Source: Adiantum capillus-veneris
Lineage: Eukaryota > Streptophyta > Polypodiopsida > Polypodiales > Pteridaceae
NCBI GenBank assembly: GCA_014529385.2
Contig: CM043948.1
Span: 20,388,951-20,452,950 of the forward strand
Reading direction: 5' to 3'
DNA length: 64,000 bases
Shown here: one piece after another, positions 11,753-23,370 of the stretch
Numbering within the stretch: position 1 is the first letter of the stretch
Layout of the letters: the number at the start of each line of letters is the position of its first letter
The notes under the pieces: generated by a model
Told to the model about the DNA's origin: nothing
Database searches by the model: none
What the model saw: only the letters and a program-made list of their open reading frames with translations
Translations under genes and position numbers: made by a program

Positions 11753-11939
11753 TTGGCATTAAGACTTTCATTGAATCAATTCCAAAGTGACAACATGTTT
11801 TTGTTTTTCTTTCTTAAAAATATTTAGACATATATGTTTTCTAAATTGTAATCTATTCTACACCAACATAAAATATGCACATCAAATGACCTATGATAGT
11901 CAACAAGAGGCAGGATGACAGGGTTTGGTGATGCAAGAA

Positions 11940-12208
11940 TGTGGGGGCACCAAAATTGAGGCTGTCCAAGATGGGCAACAAGAGAGGCAACCTCTAAACA
12001 CCCCTCAAGGCTCCCACGCTGCTCAATTGGGGATGGGGCAACCACAAGCAAGAAACAACAACAACAAATCCACAGCCAAACGAGTGAAGGGGCACCACCT
12101 CGTTATAGAGCGAACTAGGACGCGCAACAAAGGAGAATCCCTAAGCAATACAAGCAAGAAGGAAGGAATCACTATTACTAATATCAATGCTACAAATTCA
12201 CACACCAA

Positions 12209-12246
<38 letters not shown>

Positions 12247-13676
12247 GCAAGAATTTAGCTTCAATATTATTGATTGATGTGAGTGTGTAAACATCTTGGA
12301 GGAGAGTTAAGAGACACAATTAAGTTTAATAATTTTGCAATCTACACATTATCTAAGGACTATGAGAGCCCTCTCACCATAAAACCCTCTTATAATGCCA
12401 CAAAATGGAAAGGGACTTTCCCACCTATTTCTTCTAGTGAATGAAGCGGTTGTAGAACTCTGTTGGTGTAGTTTTTGTGACCATGGAAAAGTTGAATTTT
12501 CCATGATCAAACTCCTTCTTTTGTAGAGCTTGAGCTTGTTTTTTTTTTTTTCTTTTTGTGAAAGGATGAAGAGGTTATGGTAATATGAGTTTGATTCTAG
12601 AGAGAGAAATTGAGCTATATGTCTGTAGATATGATAATTATTGAGCTATGGAGTAAGGGAGAGATGGGAATGGTGAAGAAGATGAAAGAAGCCATGAAAT
12701 TTGAAGGTTTGAGTGAGGGATGGAGAGGAATGAGTATGTGTGTGTGTGGAAGTAGGAAAGGAGGTGAGAGAAGACTATGGGTTACTTTGTGAGAAAAGTG
12801 GGTATACTGGGGTCCACACAAAAACTTCTATCACACAGGTGGTAGGTCCAAAAATTATTAAAGTTTTTGAGGTGCTTATTCAGCTCTTAGTCCACATTTT
12901 GTCTTGTAACCACCGCTTCAAATTTGGAGTGGAGATGGATATAAAAAATCCCACCAAAATGCCTAGTTTTCTTCACAAAAAAGTCAGTTGCTCCCGTTTA
13001 TTTGAATTTGCATACAACCCCAAAGTTGAGCCCCTCCTTGCATGAGAGCATGACCTACTAGATCTCTAGAGGTTTGAAAATAATGATGGTTATGGATTAT
13101 GCACAAATATAACATATGGATATGATGGAAAAAAATAGATTAGTATATAATTAATTCATGGAATCTAGAATAGTGTGAGCTATTTATATAAAATAAATAT
13201 ATGAAAATATAGGGAATCAAATGAGGAGGGTGTTCATTTGTTTTTATTGATGTATATTTATTTACAATAGATGAGGAAAAATACCTATAGGAAATAAGAA
13301 TTTAGTGAAAGGCAATGACTGATGGTGAAAGGTATTTTTGTGGTTTTTTCTTGGAGTGGATCCACACCAAAAATAAGAGAAGATTGCATGAAATCATCAT
13401 AAAAAATCCCTATATATAGGCCTTATATACAATGAAATACTTATACACACAAGGGAATAATATATTTTGGCTTTTATTTTTATTTATTTATTGTTTTGGC
13501 TCAACTAGCCCAATGACTAGCTAAGTGAGGGTTTTTTAGGAGATATGGGGAAAGTCCCCCAACTCACACGCGCCTATGTACAATGAAAAGGTAGGGATAG
13601 CCACAATGTTTAGGTGATTTTGGTAGGGTGAGGTAGCTCACTAGGGCAATTTTGGATAGCCAAAAAATGGCTATCA
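11940..13676 (-). repeat. Gypsy-A 5' LTR (inner boundary uncertain)
   Basis: From about 12420 to 13676 this is collinear with 290-1244. It ends GGCTATCA, the TGATAGCC start in element orientation. The inner boundary is uncertain: TGTGGGGG at 11940 resembles the TGTGGGCTC end of the related LTR at 28434, but 11950-12410 shows little similarity to 1-290 and holds a (GA)n tract at 12215-12240. I could not identify a convincing primer-binding site beside it. Confidence 0.65.
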
Positions 13677-14517
13677 GCACATAGCAGAGCCGGCAATGAC
13701 AAAGCACGTAGATTTGCAACAATATTCGCTGGGAAGAACGGATACAACAAAGAGAGAGAGAGAGAGAGTAATGACACTTTGAAGAGAAAAAACACTAAAG
13801 GGAAAATAAAATAGAATAAAACCTCTTTATATGGACATAAAAAGTCTTTTGACTTTTCACCTTCATATGGCTTTTGACTTTCCACTTTCATCTCTTTTTT
13901 CATTTCCTAAACTTACCCTTCACTTATGCACTTAATATGTTTTGAATGAATTTCTATTTTTCTGTGATTGGGAAGACCTAATCATCTCTTTTTATATTGA
14001 TATTTAAAAGAATATTTTCTATTATACAAAAATTTAAACATAAAAATTTTGTTTTCCTTTTTTACAACAAAATTGAAAGGAACTTATTTCCTCTTTACTA
14101 GTGCAGCAAAAGGATTTTCCCCAATCTCAACTGGCTCTAGGCTAAGCTGAGTCAAACCTTTACCAAACAATGTTGGGGGTTGCTAAAGTGCTTAGATTGT
14201 AATCAATTAGGTGGGAACATAGGCTACAAATGAGAGCAAAATAGGCAAAGTTAAAAGGGTTTGGAAGAGCATCATAGAAGAATGGGATGCAGGGCAAAGT
14301 TGAAAGAGAATCTCAAAGGGAGGATCTGGACAGCCGTTGCGTTTCCTTGCACACCTCTTGCTATCTCTCTCTAAGCTGTTAGGTGTGGTGCAAAATAGTT
14401 GTATACTGTATACTCTTTTTGTGTGCACGCGTGCACACATGCACACACACACACAATACAACTGTAAAGTTGTGAACTCGCCCCTTGGCCCCCCTCCCAA
14501 TGCATGTGCGTGTGTAC

Positions 14518-14567
<50 letters not shown>

Positions 14568-14620
14568 ATCACTAAAGCACTCCAACCAACTATAATGGCA
14601 AGCTGGGCCTAGCTAGAGTG

Positions 14621-14663
<43 letters not shown>

Positions 14664-15237
14664 TTTTCCTTTTTTGTTTCAGAGTACAAGCGTGTGTACT
14701 TTGAGAGAGAGAAAGAGAAAAAGAGACAGAGCTGTCACTGAAGCATTCCAACCAGCTATAATGGCGAGTTGGGCCTAGCTAGAGTGGATATCTCTTTCTC
14801 TCTTTTCTTTTCCTTTTTTCCTTTTACAATATTGTGATATCATTCCTCATGCCATGATGCACAAGTTGGCAAGATGGAATAAGATCATGATATAAATATT
14901 TCATCTAGTATGTAAGAGTCACACCCCACTCTTAGCCGGCTCCTTGCAAATGTCGTTAACCATTGGTACCATGAACACATGTAGTGGTTGATGAACACAC
15001 GCCCACTTATTAGAGTTTCCTTTTTAAAATTTGAAGCATTTTGAATTTTCTCATGACTAATGCTTGTAGGCAGGCCTCGTGATTTTACTACTTGTTCAAT
15101 TTCATTGCAATAAGTGGTTCGTTCTATAGGCATGCAATGTCATCTAATGAGTCCCCATTTTATCCCTCTCCACAACAAGGCGTCTCGAGATAGACGATAG
15201 CACTACCTTTCACTCCGATTAGGAAGGAGGCGGAGGG
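13677..15237. other. Intergenic, microsatellite-rich, no recognisable gene
   Basis: The stretch holds (GA)n at 13751-13768, (CA)n near 14443-14456, and the duplicated GA/CT unit at 14511-14820 (separate entry). An 82-codon minus ORF at 14885-15133 has no motif I recognise. AT-rich DNA fills 13960-14080. I see no promoter, RNA gene or coding homology here. Confidence 0.5.
14511..14820. repeat. 182 bp tandem duplication with (GA)n and (CT)n arms
   Basis: TGTGTACTTTGAGAGA begins at 14511 and again at 14693. Each unit is a GA tract, about 60 bp of shared sequence (CACT.AAGCA.TCCAACCA.CTATAATGG), then a CT tract. GA followed by CT makes complementary arms around the unique core, so each unit could fold into a hairpin. 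The first copy has longer arms (14521-14565 and 14623-14659); the second has interrupted arms. Confidence 0.8.
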
Positions 15238-16238
15238 GGGAGAGAGAGAGATAGATAGATAGATAGATAGATTTTATTATCGTCCTCGGAGGTCAAATAT
15301 GACCTATGGGACCAAAGTTACATGTGATGTAGTATGTGTATGGCTGATGAGTGACTCTCGATGCTCCAAAATTGTAGTGATGAGAGTCGCAATGGAGAGC
15401 CCACACTTTGGCTGGGAGAGGAAAGTGTGTAGGTCTAAGTTATGGCTGAAAATGTGAGAGAAGCAAGTTCGGATGTGATCAAAAGCTGAGCACTCTAGTA
15501 GTATGTGGTACTCAGACTCTCGAACTTGCAGTGAGCATAATGTGCACAATCGATTTGACTCTTCTCCATTGCCCCAACGCCCTATCTCGCATCGAAGGAA
15601 ATGGGAGCTAAGCCGAATTGCTGCGATAGTGCGTATCGCGGACAAGGGAATAGGCTCAAGCATGTAAGTGTGAGTACGGTTTCCTCTCTCAGCGAAGAAC
15701 ATGGTTTTGTAGTTGGGGGCAATATAGGTGGTGTAATGTATGAAGCGTGACCCACCGGATTTCTCCCAAGCCGTAATACATTGGCGTTGTAGAAAAGCTT
15801 CATTCACTTGAGAGTCAATTGAAGCATCATGTAGCAAGTGTAATGCATCCCATCTCCCAAACCACTTCTTTATGTCTTGCATCCATCCCGTGCTCAAGAT
15901 CTTGCTTTTATGCGTCTTTTGAACTTTTTTGCTTGCTTCCCATGCAATTGTAGGAAGTTGATGTGAGGGGTTTTGGCGCATCTTTATCATGTACTCCACA
16001 ACCCTTTCCATGCCCATAACCTCAATTGGAAGAGATCCCGACTCAAGAAGTAAGAGCATATATGGTGTTTGTGTCTTAACTTGGAGAAAGTTTGTAAGAA
16101 AACGCTTTTGGACATTCTCAAACTCTTTCCAAGTAGACTTTGAGATGCTCCCGCCCCACACTTCAACTCCATAAAGAAGAACCGGTGTCACCAATGCATC
16201 AAAAAGATACTTCTTGAGAACCCAACACTTGATGTTTC

Positions 16239-16240
<2 letters not shown>
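15238..16240 (-). mobile_element. LINE copy 1 (5'-truncated non-LTR retrotransposon)
   Basis: The minus ORF 16194-15304 (296 codons) begins TPVLLYGVEVWGGSISKS and continues FENVQKRFLTNFL ... GSLPIEVMGMERVVEYMIK. This is the conserved region just after the RT palm/thumb of plant LINEs. A Cys/His cluster follows (LCTLCSLQVRESEYHILLEC), the usual C-terminal LINE zinc motif. The 3' end is GACGATAATAAAAT followed by (TCTA)n and (TC)n at 15238-15272. The 5' end is truncated beside a (GA)n tract at 16241. RT and endonuclease are missing, so the copy is dead. Confidence 0.85.

Positions 16241-16311
<71 letters not shown>
16241..16311. repeat. (GA)n microsatellite, about 71 bp
   Basis: Pure GA dinucleotides join the truncated 5' end of LINE copy 1 to a GAA/AGA run. 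The sequence 16320-16570 that follows is unrecognised and has one unassigned minus ORF of 67 codons. Confidence 0.95.
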
Positions 16312-16315
<4 letters not shown>

Positions 16316-16571
16316 AGAAGAAGGGAGACTATGAATTCAAGAGAAGAAAAAATAAAACATATGTTCTAATATTTGAAGCGTACTCCCTTGTACACAAGCT
16401 GAAACTCCCTTGGCATACACCCTCCCTTTCTATCAAAGGGTAGTGCCAACAAAAGACTCTCCATGTCTAGTAGCACGTCTTGAGATCCAAGCTTGTTAGA
16501 TAGATCTACAAGGTCTTGTATGATCTTAAAACTTCTCATGTGTGTGTGCGAAGAAACTAATTTGTTCACAG

Positions 16572-16572
<1 letters not shown>

Positions 16573-16643
<71 letters not shown>

Positions 16644-17467
16644 GATAGATAGATAGATTTTATTATCGTCCTTGAAGGTCAAACATGACCTATGGGACCA
16701 AAGTCTAGTAGTGTGTGGTAATTAGACTCTTGAATTTGCAGTAATCATAATGTGCACAATTGAGTTGACTCTTGTCCATTGCCCCAATGCCCTGTCTCGC
16801 ATCGAAGGAAATGGGAGCTAAGCCGAATGGCTGTGATAGTGCGTATTGCCAACAAGGGGATATGCTCAAGCATGTAAGTGTGAGTACGGTTTCCTCTTTC
16901 AACAAAGAACATGGTTTTGTAGTTGGGGGTAATATGGGTGGTGTAATGTATGAAGCGTGACCCACCAGATTTCTCCCAAGCCGTACTACGTTGGCGTTGT
17001 AGAAAATCTTCATTTACTTGGGAGTCAATTGAAGCATCATGTAGCAAGTGTAATGCATCCCATCTCCCAAACCACTTCTTTATGTCTTGCATCCATCCCG
17101 TGCTCAAGATCTTGCTTTTATACATCTTTTGCACTTTTTTGCTTTCTTCCCATACAATTGTAGGAAGTCGATGTGGGGGGTTTTGATGCATCTTTATCAT
17201 GTACTCCACAACCCTTTCCATGGCCATAACCTCAATTGGAAGAGATCCTGACTCAAGAAGTAGGAGCATATATGGTGTTTGTGTCTTAATTTGGAGAAAG
17301 TTTGTAAGAAAACGCTTTTGGACATTCTCAAACTCTTTCCAAGTAGACTTTGAGATGCTCCCACCCCACACCAACTCCAGAAAGAAGAACAGGTGTCACC
17401 AATGCATCAAAAAGATACTTCTTGAGAACCCACCACTTGATGTTTCCCACATTACACATGTTCTCAA

Positions 17468-17470
<3 letters not shown>
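16573..17470 (-). mobile_element. LINE copy 2 (5'-truncated, internally deleted)
   Basis: It is closely similar to LINE copy 1 over the ORF region (minus 17374-16745, again FENVQKRFLTNFL and GSLPIEVMAMERVVEYMIK). It has the same 3' end, TATTATCGTCCTTGAAGGTC on the plus strand, followed by GATA and GA tracts (16573-16657). About 200 bp is missing between 16701 and 16712 relative to copy 1, which removes the C-terminal His/Cys end. It extends slightly further at its 5' end and stops at a (CA)n tract. Confidence 0.85.

Positions 17471-17472
<2 letters not shown>

Positions 17473-17528
<56 letters not shown>
17473..17528. repeat. (CA)n microsatellite, about 56 bp
   Basis: Pure CA repeat separating the 5' end of LINE copy 2 from the truncated Gypsy-C RNase H. 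Confidence 0.95.
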
Positions 17529-17533
<5 letters not shown>

Positions 17534-19180
17534 AGAGAGAAGAATATATAAGTTATTTCAATTCTCTCTTGAGAAGGAGGTCTTTTGAGTTGAAGATGTA
17601 TCGACAAAGATAGTGTATCCACTTTTTGAGGGCATGAACCATAGCTAGTAGTTTGAGGTCATGGGTGGAATGATTCTTCTCGTGAATCCTGAGCTGTCGT
17701 GATTCATAGGCTATGGGATGGCCTTCTTGCTATAGGATTCCACCTATACCTTGTATGCAAGCATCCACTATCACTTCAAAGGTTTTTTGAAAATTTGGAC
17801 GTTTGTGAACAGGTTCACTGGCCAAGATCTCCTTTAATTTGTTGAAGGCTCTATCTCTCTTGTCAAACCAGATAAAGGGTTCATCTTTCTTAGTGAGTTC
17901 ATTGAGAGGGCCTGTGATGAGTGCATAGTTTTTGATAAATACTCTACACCATCCTGTTAGGCCAAGGAATCCCCGTACTTTTGAAACAATCTTGGGAATG
18001 GGGCCATTGAACTACAGCTTCCACCTTAGCTAGGTCAAGAGAAAGACCATCCTTTGAAACTATGTATCCCAAGTAGGCAACCTTCTCTACAAAGAAAGAG
18101 CATTTTCTCTTCTTGGCGTACAGTTGGGCCTTTTTGAGAATCTCCAAGACATGGCATACATGTCGTTCGTGATCTTCTCTAGTTTTTGAATATATAAGGA
18201 TGTCATCAAAGAATACTAGAAAAAAATCATCTAACTCTGTCCTGAAGAGGTCAGTCATGAGACGGTTAAATGTGGCAGGGGCATTAGTTAGGCCAAAAGG
18301 CATGACAGTGAACTCATAATGCCCAAACCTTGTGTTGAGAGCTGTTTTTGGAATATCCTCTCTTTTTATTCCAACTTGGTAATAGCCTGACCTGAGATCA
18401 ATCTTGGTGAAAAATTTGGAACCACCGAGTCAATTAAGCAGCTCATCTATGCGAGGCAAGGGATACTTGTTCTTGACTCTGCACTGATTTAGGCCTCAAA
18501 AATCTATGCAAAGTCTGAATGTTCCATCTTTCTTCTTTTGGAAGAGTACAGGAGCACCCTAGGGAGAGACAAGGGGTTTAATGAAACCTTGTTCCAAAGA
18601 CTGATTCAACTAATTCTTCAACTCTATGGATTCAGAAGGTGACATCTTGTAGGAAGTCCTTGCTATTGGCTCGGCACCAGGAATGAGCTCGGTCTCGTGC
18701 GCTAATTTCCTAGGTGGAAGAGTTGTCAATTCCTCTAAAAAAATATATTGATATTCATTTAGCCATTCAGGCTCTGATTCTTTTGATTCGGTCTCTGGTT
18801 TATTGAGTCTTATAACATAAATTGACAGTCCTTTCTTTAACCCCTTAAACAAACGACTGGCTTTGACCACCTTCAGGGGAGCTTTCCCTGTTCTGCCTTG
18901 CACTAAGACTTGTTCACCCTTTCAGTTTGAAAGAGAGATGCTTCCTTCACTGCAATGGATGTTGGCTTTATTTTTGCTCAACCAATCCATCCCTAAGATT
19001 CCTTCAAATTGGCCCATCTTTAGGATTCTTTCAGATATACAAGACTAGTCAAATTATTTCCAAAGATCGACCTTTCAAAAAGGTAAACTCTTTGTTATTT
19101 TTCATTATCTCACTCCTTTCTACAAGAGTCAATTAGGACCTTTATCTATCCAAGGATAGAAACCACGCTCTGATACCACT
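17529..19180 (-). pseudogene. Gypsy-C pol remnant (protease end, RT, RNase H), chromovirus-like
   Basis: On the minus strand the primer site at 19178 is followed, after a short leader, by FEGILGMDWLSKNKANIHC (protease C-terminus). The PR-RT linker comes next (18903-18610), then the RT: YPLPRIDELLN, GYYQVGIKREDIPKTAL, MPFGLTNAPATFNRLM and the catalytic VFFDDILIYS. RNase H follows (EVIVDACIQGIGGIL ... AYESRQLRIHEKNHST) and stops at the CA microsatellite. Gag and most of protease are deleted, and integrase is missing. Several in-frame stops (for example VSP*GAP) show decay. Confidence 0.85.
19167..19178 (-). promoter_or_regulatory. Primer-binding site of Gypsy-C
   Basis: The minus strand reads TGGTATCAGAGC, two bases inside the LTR end at 19181. 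It is complementary to initiator methionine tRNA. Confidence 0.8.
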
Positions 19181-20714
19181 TGTGAGGGACATGCCCGAGG
19201 ACCACCGGCTGTACCATCTCCACATGGATACACCGTGATCTCCGACATCCCTCCTGCTTGAGACCGACACCTAGACAGGACTCCTCTTGCTCTTCAATGC
19301 CAACTCAAGGGGGTGATAACATTCAATTTCTCTCATATGGATCCCTTAGCCCTGAAGAACCTTTGGTTACCGATCAAACTTACCAATCAAAGTCATCACA
19401 CAAACTGGAACTCAACCTTTCAGGGTCAACTGGTGGGAGTTCTCTAATTCACCCTTGGTTGAAGGTCATTGACGCTTTTTTTGGGGTTATGACCGAGCAC
19501 AGCCATCAATGCGTTCCCCTAAGGTAAGTGTATTATAATCTGCACGAATCCCTTGAACCCAAGTTTTTCTCCTGCTTCGTAGATCGGAATCCCTTTCCCC
19601 AGCTATTGACTTTACTCCTAGGACAATATAAAATTGGGTTCAAGTTTTCGGCTAGCAATTAACCCACCGGAATCCGCCCACCCACCGAACCGTTTGATAA
19701 ATGCACCTTCACAAGGTAATACTATGATACTAGAAAACAATATTCCAATCATGTCAACCAAGAATACATTTCAAACATTTGAAAGCAGCGTGCAAACTCT
19801 TGCATACCCTTGCAAATGTGCATTTATCAGGTCATTCCCACCTTTTTTTCCTTTATGGAATATTTTTACTTTCTTTTTCCTTTAATATTAGTAAAATATC
19901 TAGTTATCTTTCAAGCAATCACATATACTTCTCCAGGCATATCCCTATCCTCATCCCAGTACTCGGGTATCCTGTCTCCTCCGCCACGTGTGGAGGCGAC
20001 GCCCGTACACAAATTCCAATTCTTATTTTTTCTTTACCTTGTAAAGGCTTCAAAGATAATCTACTTTAGGTTCCTTTTAAATCAATAATCCCGAGAAGAA
20101 GAGCAAAAGTCCGGCTGATGAGGACAATTGCGGAATAGCCCATTTAGGTTCCTAGCCTTTCCAAGGTTCCTTTTTACCAAACAAATTGAAGAGTTCCTTA
20201 ATTAAATCACATCCTCCTCCCTTATCATGATCCCTCCATGGATCCTTTTTCCTTCCTCCTTTTCCCCATCGGCATCAGGCCTACCCCGACTAGGCCGATT
20301 TCCAGACGCATCCGACAGGTCACATCCACCCGACCGGGACACACTCCCATTCAATCCCATTTCTAGGGCAATGAATGAACTCGAGCTCAAAGTATAGACC
20401 AACGGTTATCACTCCTAGCTGAAAAGGACCATCTCCCGTTGTATCCCACAGGTAAACACCTGCGACGGCCTCTTTCCAAACATGAAGACAAGTTCACACT
20501 TAAATCTCTATGTTATGCTAGGGCTATCCCCATCAATCTTCTGGGTAAAGTTTTTTTAATCCTAGTTTAAATTTAGATTAATCTCCTTGAGTTATAATCC
20601 CTTAATTCCTACTTCCTTTTAACTTTCTACTCAAAACAAGACCTTAGAAATCAACGAATCTCTTGGACTTTTAAGGTTTTGTCTTGACGAAATTTTTGAG
20701 TTAACCCCGAATCA
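19181..20714 (-). repeat. Gypsy-C 5' LTR (outer boundary tentative)
   Basis: The inner end is well placed: TGTGAGGGACATGCCC at 19181 lies two bases from the primer site. The outer end is inferred at about 20714, where the minus strand reads TGATTCGGGG, just before the Gypsy-B ORF. No second copy is present, so length and identity cannot be checked. Confidence 0.55.
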
Positions 20715-20721
20715 GAAGCGA

Positions 20722-21160
20722 ATGGACCTAGAGACCTCAGCAGATGAAACCACTAGTGAGTCTTCCACTTCTAAGGGGGAGACCACATCCACCGACAAAA
20801 GCGACAGTTCCATCGATGTGATGGGTATCATCATGAAGGATCTACAAAGGGTAAGCACAACTGGCGGTCCATCACCAGAAGAGAAAAGCAACAAAGAGGA
20901 AAGTAAATCAACTGGCCTAGGAGAAAGTATGTTGAATGGTATGTTTTCTATGGAATTAACAATTGAGAAAAAAGATAATTTTTTGCAAATTTTGATGGGA
21001 TTTCCTGACCTTTTCATTGACAACTATGAAAGAATCACAGGTATTACAGTAGTGGAACATCATATTAAGCTGAAGGAAGGGGTAAAACTAGTTGTGCAAA
21101 AGCTACAACGGCTGGGGGTCATACAAGAAAAGGCACTCCTAGCCGAGGTAAGGAAGCTAC
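20722..21160 (+). pseudogene. Gypsy-B PR-RT linker fragment
   Basis: A 172-codon ORF starts at 20722. It is acidic and Ser/Thr-rich at first, then aligns by eye with the Gypsy-A linker: MLNGMFSMELTIEKKDNFL against MLEGMFFTTLTKDEREEF, and LGVIQEKALLAEVRKLL against LGVIKEQSLLKEVKNIL. Homology ends at 21160, exactly where LTR sequence starts, and the last 26 codons are LTR-encoded. It is a truncated pol piece, not a host gene. Confidence 0.75.
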
Positions 21161-23048
21161 TGATAGCCATTTTTGGGATCTCAAAAATTTTGTTTAATGA
21201 GCCACTTCACACAATAAAAACACCTAAACACGATGGCTAAGCTTGCTCTTGCATTGTATATGGACGTGTGTGTGTTAGGACTCTTTTCCATATTTTCTAA
21301 AAAATCTTCATGGAGCTAGTCATCAGGTTAGGTTTTAAAAATAAAAATAAATAAATATATATATATATATATATTATGGTCCTATTTGTGTATAATATAT
21401 TTCCTATAAAGGACCTAAGCATAGCATCATTTTCTCAATTTATTCGGTAATTGTGTAAATATGTAGACCTAAGTGTGCATTAGGAAAAGTTTGGACTCAA
21501 AAATGGGCCTTGTAAGAATTGTTGATGTGGCACAGCTTTCAAAAAGTGGGGATCGGTAAATTTTTTGCAAATAAGATCCAAACTTGTCGGAGGTTGGATA
21601 TTTAGAATCTACTCTTCAAATGCTATCTATTGATATATAGCATGCATGTATCGGACATTGCCTTTATGTAGATCTAGAAAAAGGTGATTTTAGATTACCG
21701 TAACGGTAACAAAACCTGGCTGATTGAAAAAAAATGGCATAACTTTCATAGAAGTCATCCAAACTTTTCGGACCTTGGCTCTTTAGAATCCATTTTTCAA
21801 GAACTTTCCAATGATAGGTCATATCATGGGGTTCTACGAAATATTTAGAGGGGTCTACCGGGTTGCTTTCTTTTGTACAACTTTGATGATGTGGCACTCT
21901 TAAAAGGCCCAAAAATGAGTTCAAAATTTTCCTAATGCATTTTTTCTAAATCTCTTTGCATCCTTTCATAGCATGAAATGTTTCTATGTTAGTGTGTACA
22001 TACCCCATAATATTTATTTTTACAAAACAAACCCATGCATGTCATCCCGCACCCTTGAGGAAGTCGAAATTTGTTTCTACACTGTCACTCACTTTCACTA
22101 GATATTTTCTCGCTTGCATATTTTCCTCTTTCACCCAAATACAAAATAAAATACTCCTATCATGATATTCCTTCATGGGTCATGCACATATTTTTTTCCA
22201 TACACCGTGTGCTCATAAAGACAAGGGCTAGGAAAAATCCAAGCACTAGGTCTATCATGTGCAATTGTTCTTTATTCTTCAAATTTCATAATCCATGCAT
22301 GTGGCAAGGGCCACTTGTATTCCTTAGGTCATGGCATGGCTTATGGGGGTCTCACCTTTGGATGTATAAGGAGAATTCAACCAAAAAGGATCCCACATAA
22401 GCACCTTTGCAGTCCCACAATACACAGCTTTTTGGGAGAATTTTGGCACCCTTCTATCATCCAAATCAGCAAAAGTTGTCAACATACAAAATGTAGCTCG
22501 TGAGCTGAATTATTTTACATAATGATTTTAGCATTTTTGAAGAAAAGCACGAATTCTGGTGAATTGTTTGGTGCGACCCAGTCTGCCCATTCTATGCACA
22601 CAAGGATCCTCTCACTCTTCTCTCACATTTTCACACTCCCACCCACATACACACTCATCCCTCTCCATCATCCTTTCAAATGTATAGATTTCCATGCCCC
22701 TCTCACCTTCTTCACCATCTCTCCTTCCCCTCTTACCACCATAGCCTTCGCATACACATATGCTCTCATACCGCTCTCTACTACCCCCAAATTACAGTTT
22801 CACGTTAACTCCTCTAAAAGGCATAAATTTTTAGCACTTTATCCTTGCATAACCTCTGCAAATCAGAGGTTTTTCATCAATAATCCTCATCTTCATCGTG
22901 GAGATCAACCATGAAGGCGGCGCAAGAAGTAGAAGTAGAAGAAGAAGAACTGGCGATCATTTTCATAAAGGGTGAGTCCAAAATTCTTGGAGGTTTCATC
23001 AATCTCAAGAGCTTATCACCCTTTGTTCCTCAACAATCAAGTCATCAT

Positions 23049-23370
23049 TGTAAAGAATGAGGATGCAAGAGAGCTACACAAGACAAGAACAAAGCACACA
23101 GAGATGGAAAGCTTCTTCTTCTTCTTTACAGAAAAGAGAGTACAAAATGACTAAGTGCTTAAGCTAAAAAGTAGCACATATGTACATGCGGTCACTAAGT
23201 GTGAACTCGCTAGAAGCATACTAGGCTGGCACTATAAGTGTAGTCCAGCTGTAGAATCACTGGCAGAGATCCTCCGTGTCGGTCACCTAACGCGCCAGTG
23301 AGTAAATGCCGTAAGCGGCCAAGACCCGTAGTGGATGCCAGCTCAAGGTGTAGAGCTCGACATCTCAACA
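23049..23370 (-). repeat. Copia-3 3' LTR
   Basis: It starts TGTTGAGATG and ends CTTTACA in element orientation. It differs from 27953-28274 at three visible positions, near 23167, 23218 and 23275. The last 28 bases of the pol frame, including its stop, lie inside it. Confidence 0.96.

Larger units (their letters stand above)
1..13676 (-). mobile_element. Gypsy-A: Tat-type Ty3/Gypsy LTR retrotransposon, decayed, split by Copia-1
   Basis: The element reads on the minus strand: LTR (right), gag, protease, reverse transcriptase, RNase H, a second RNase H, integrase, polypurine tract, LTR (left). The LTR-type sequence at 1-1244 recurs at about 12420-13676 in the same orientation, and the coding remnants between them are collinear with Gypsy gag-pol. 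A second, archaeal-type RNase H between RNase H and integrase is characteristic of the plant Tat lineage. All ORFs carry stops or frameshifts, so the copy is inactive. Copia-1 interrupts the integrase. The left LTR runs off the window, so its target duplication cannot be tested. Confidence 0.85.

Noticed and set aside
12023-12319. Hydrophobic 98-codon minus ORF resembling a membrane protein
   Set aside because: Its core is translated from a (GA)n/(CT)n microsatellite in the LTR region.
14207-14585. Ser/Leu-repeat ORFs
   Set aside because: Products of the CT microsatellite read in frame.
17328-17613. Cys/Val- and His/Thr-repeat ORFs
   Set aside because: Translation of the (CA)n tract.
22071-22914. 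Pro/Ser/His-rich plus ORFs near 22 kb
   Set aside because: They fall inside the Gypsy-B LTR, and homologous LTR copies do not keep the frames.
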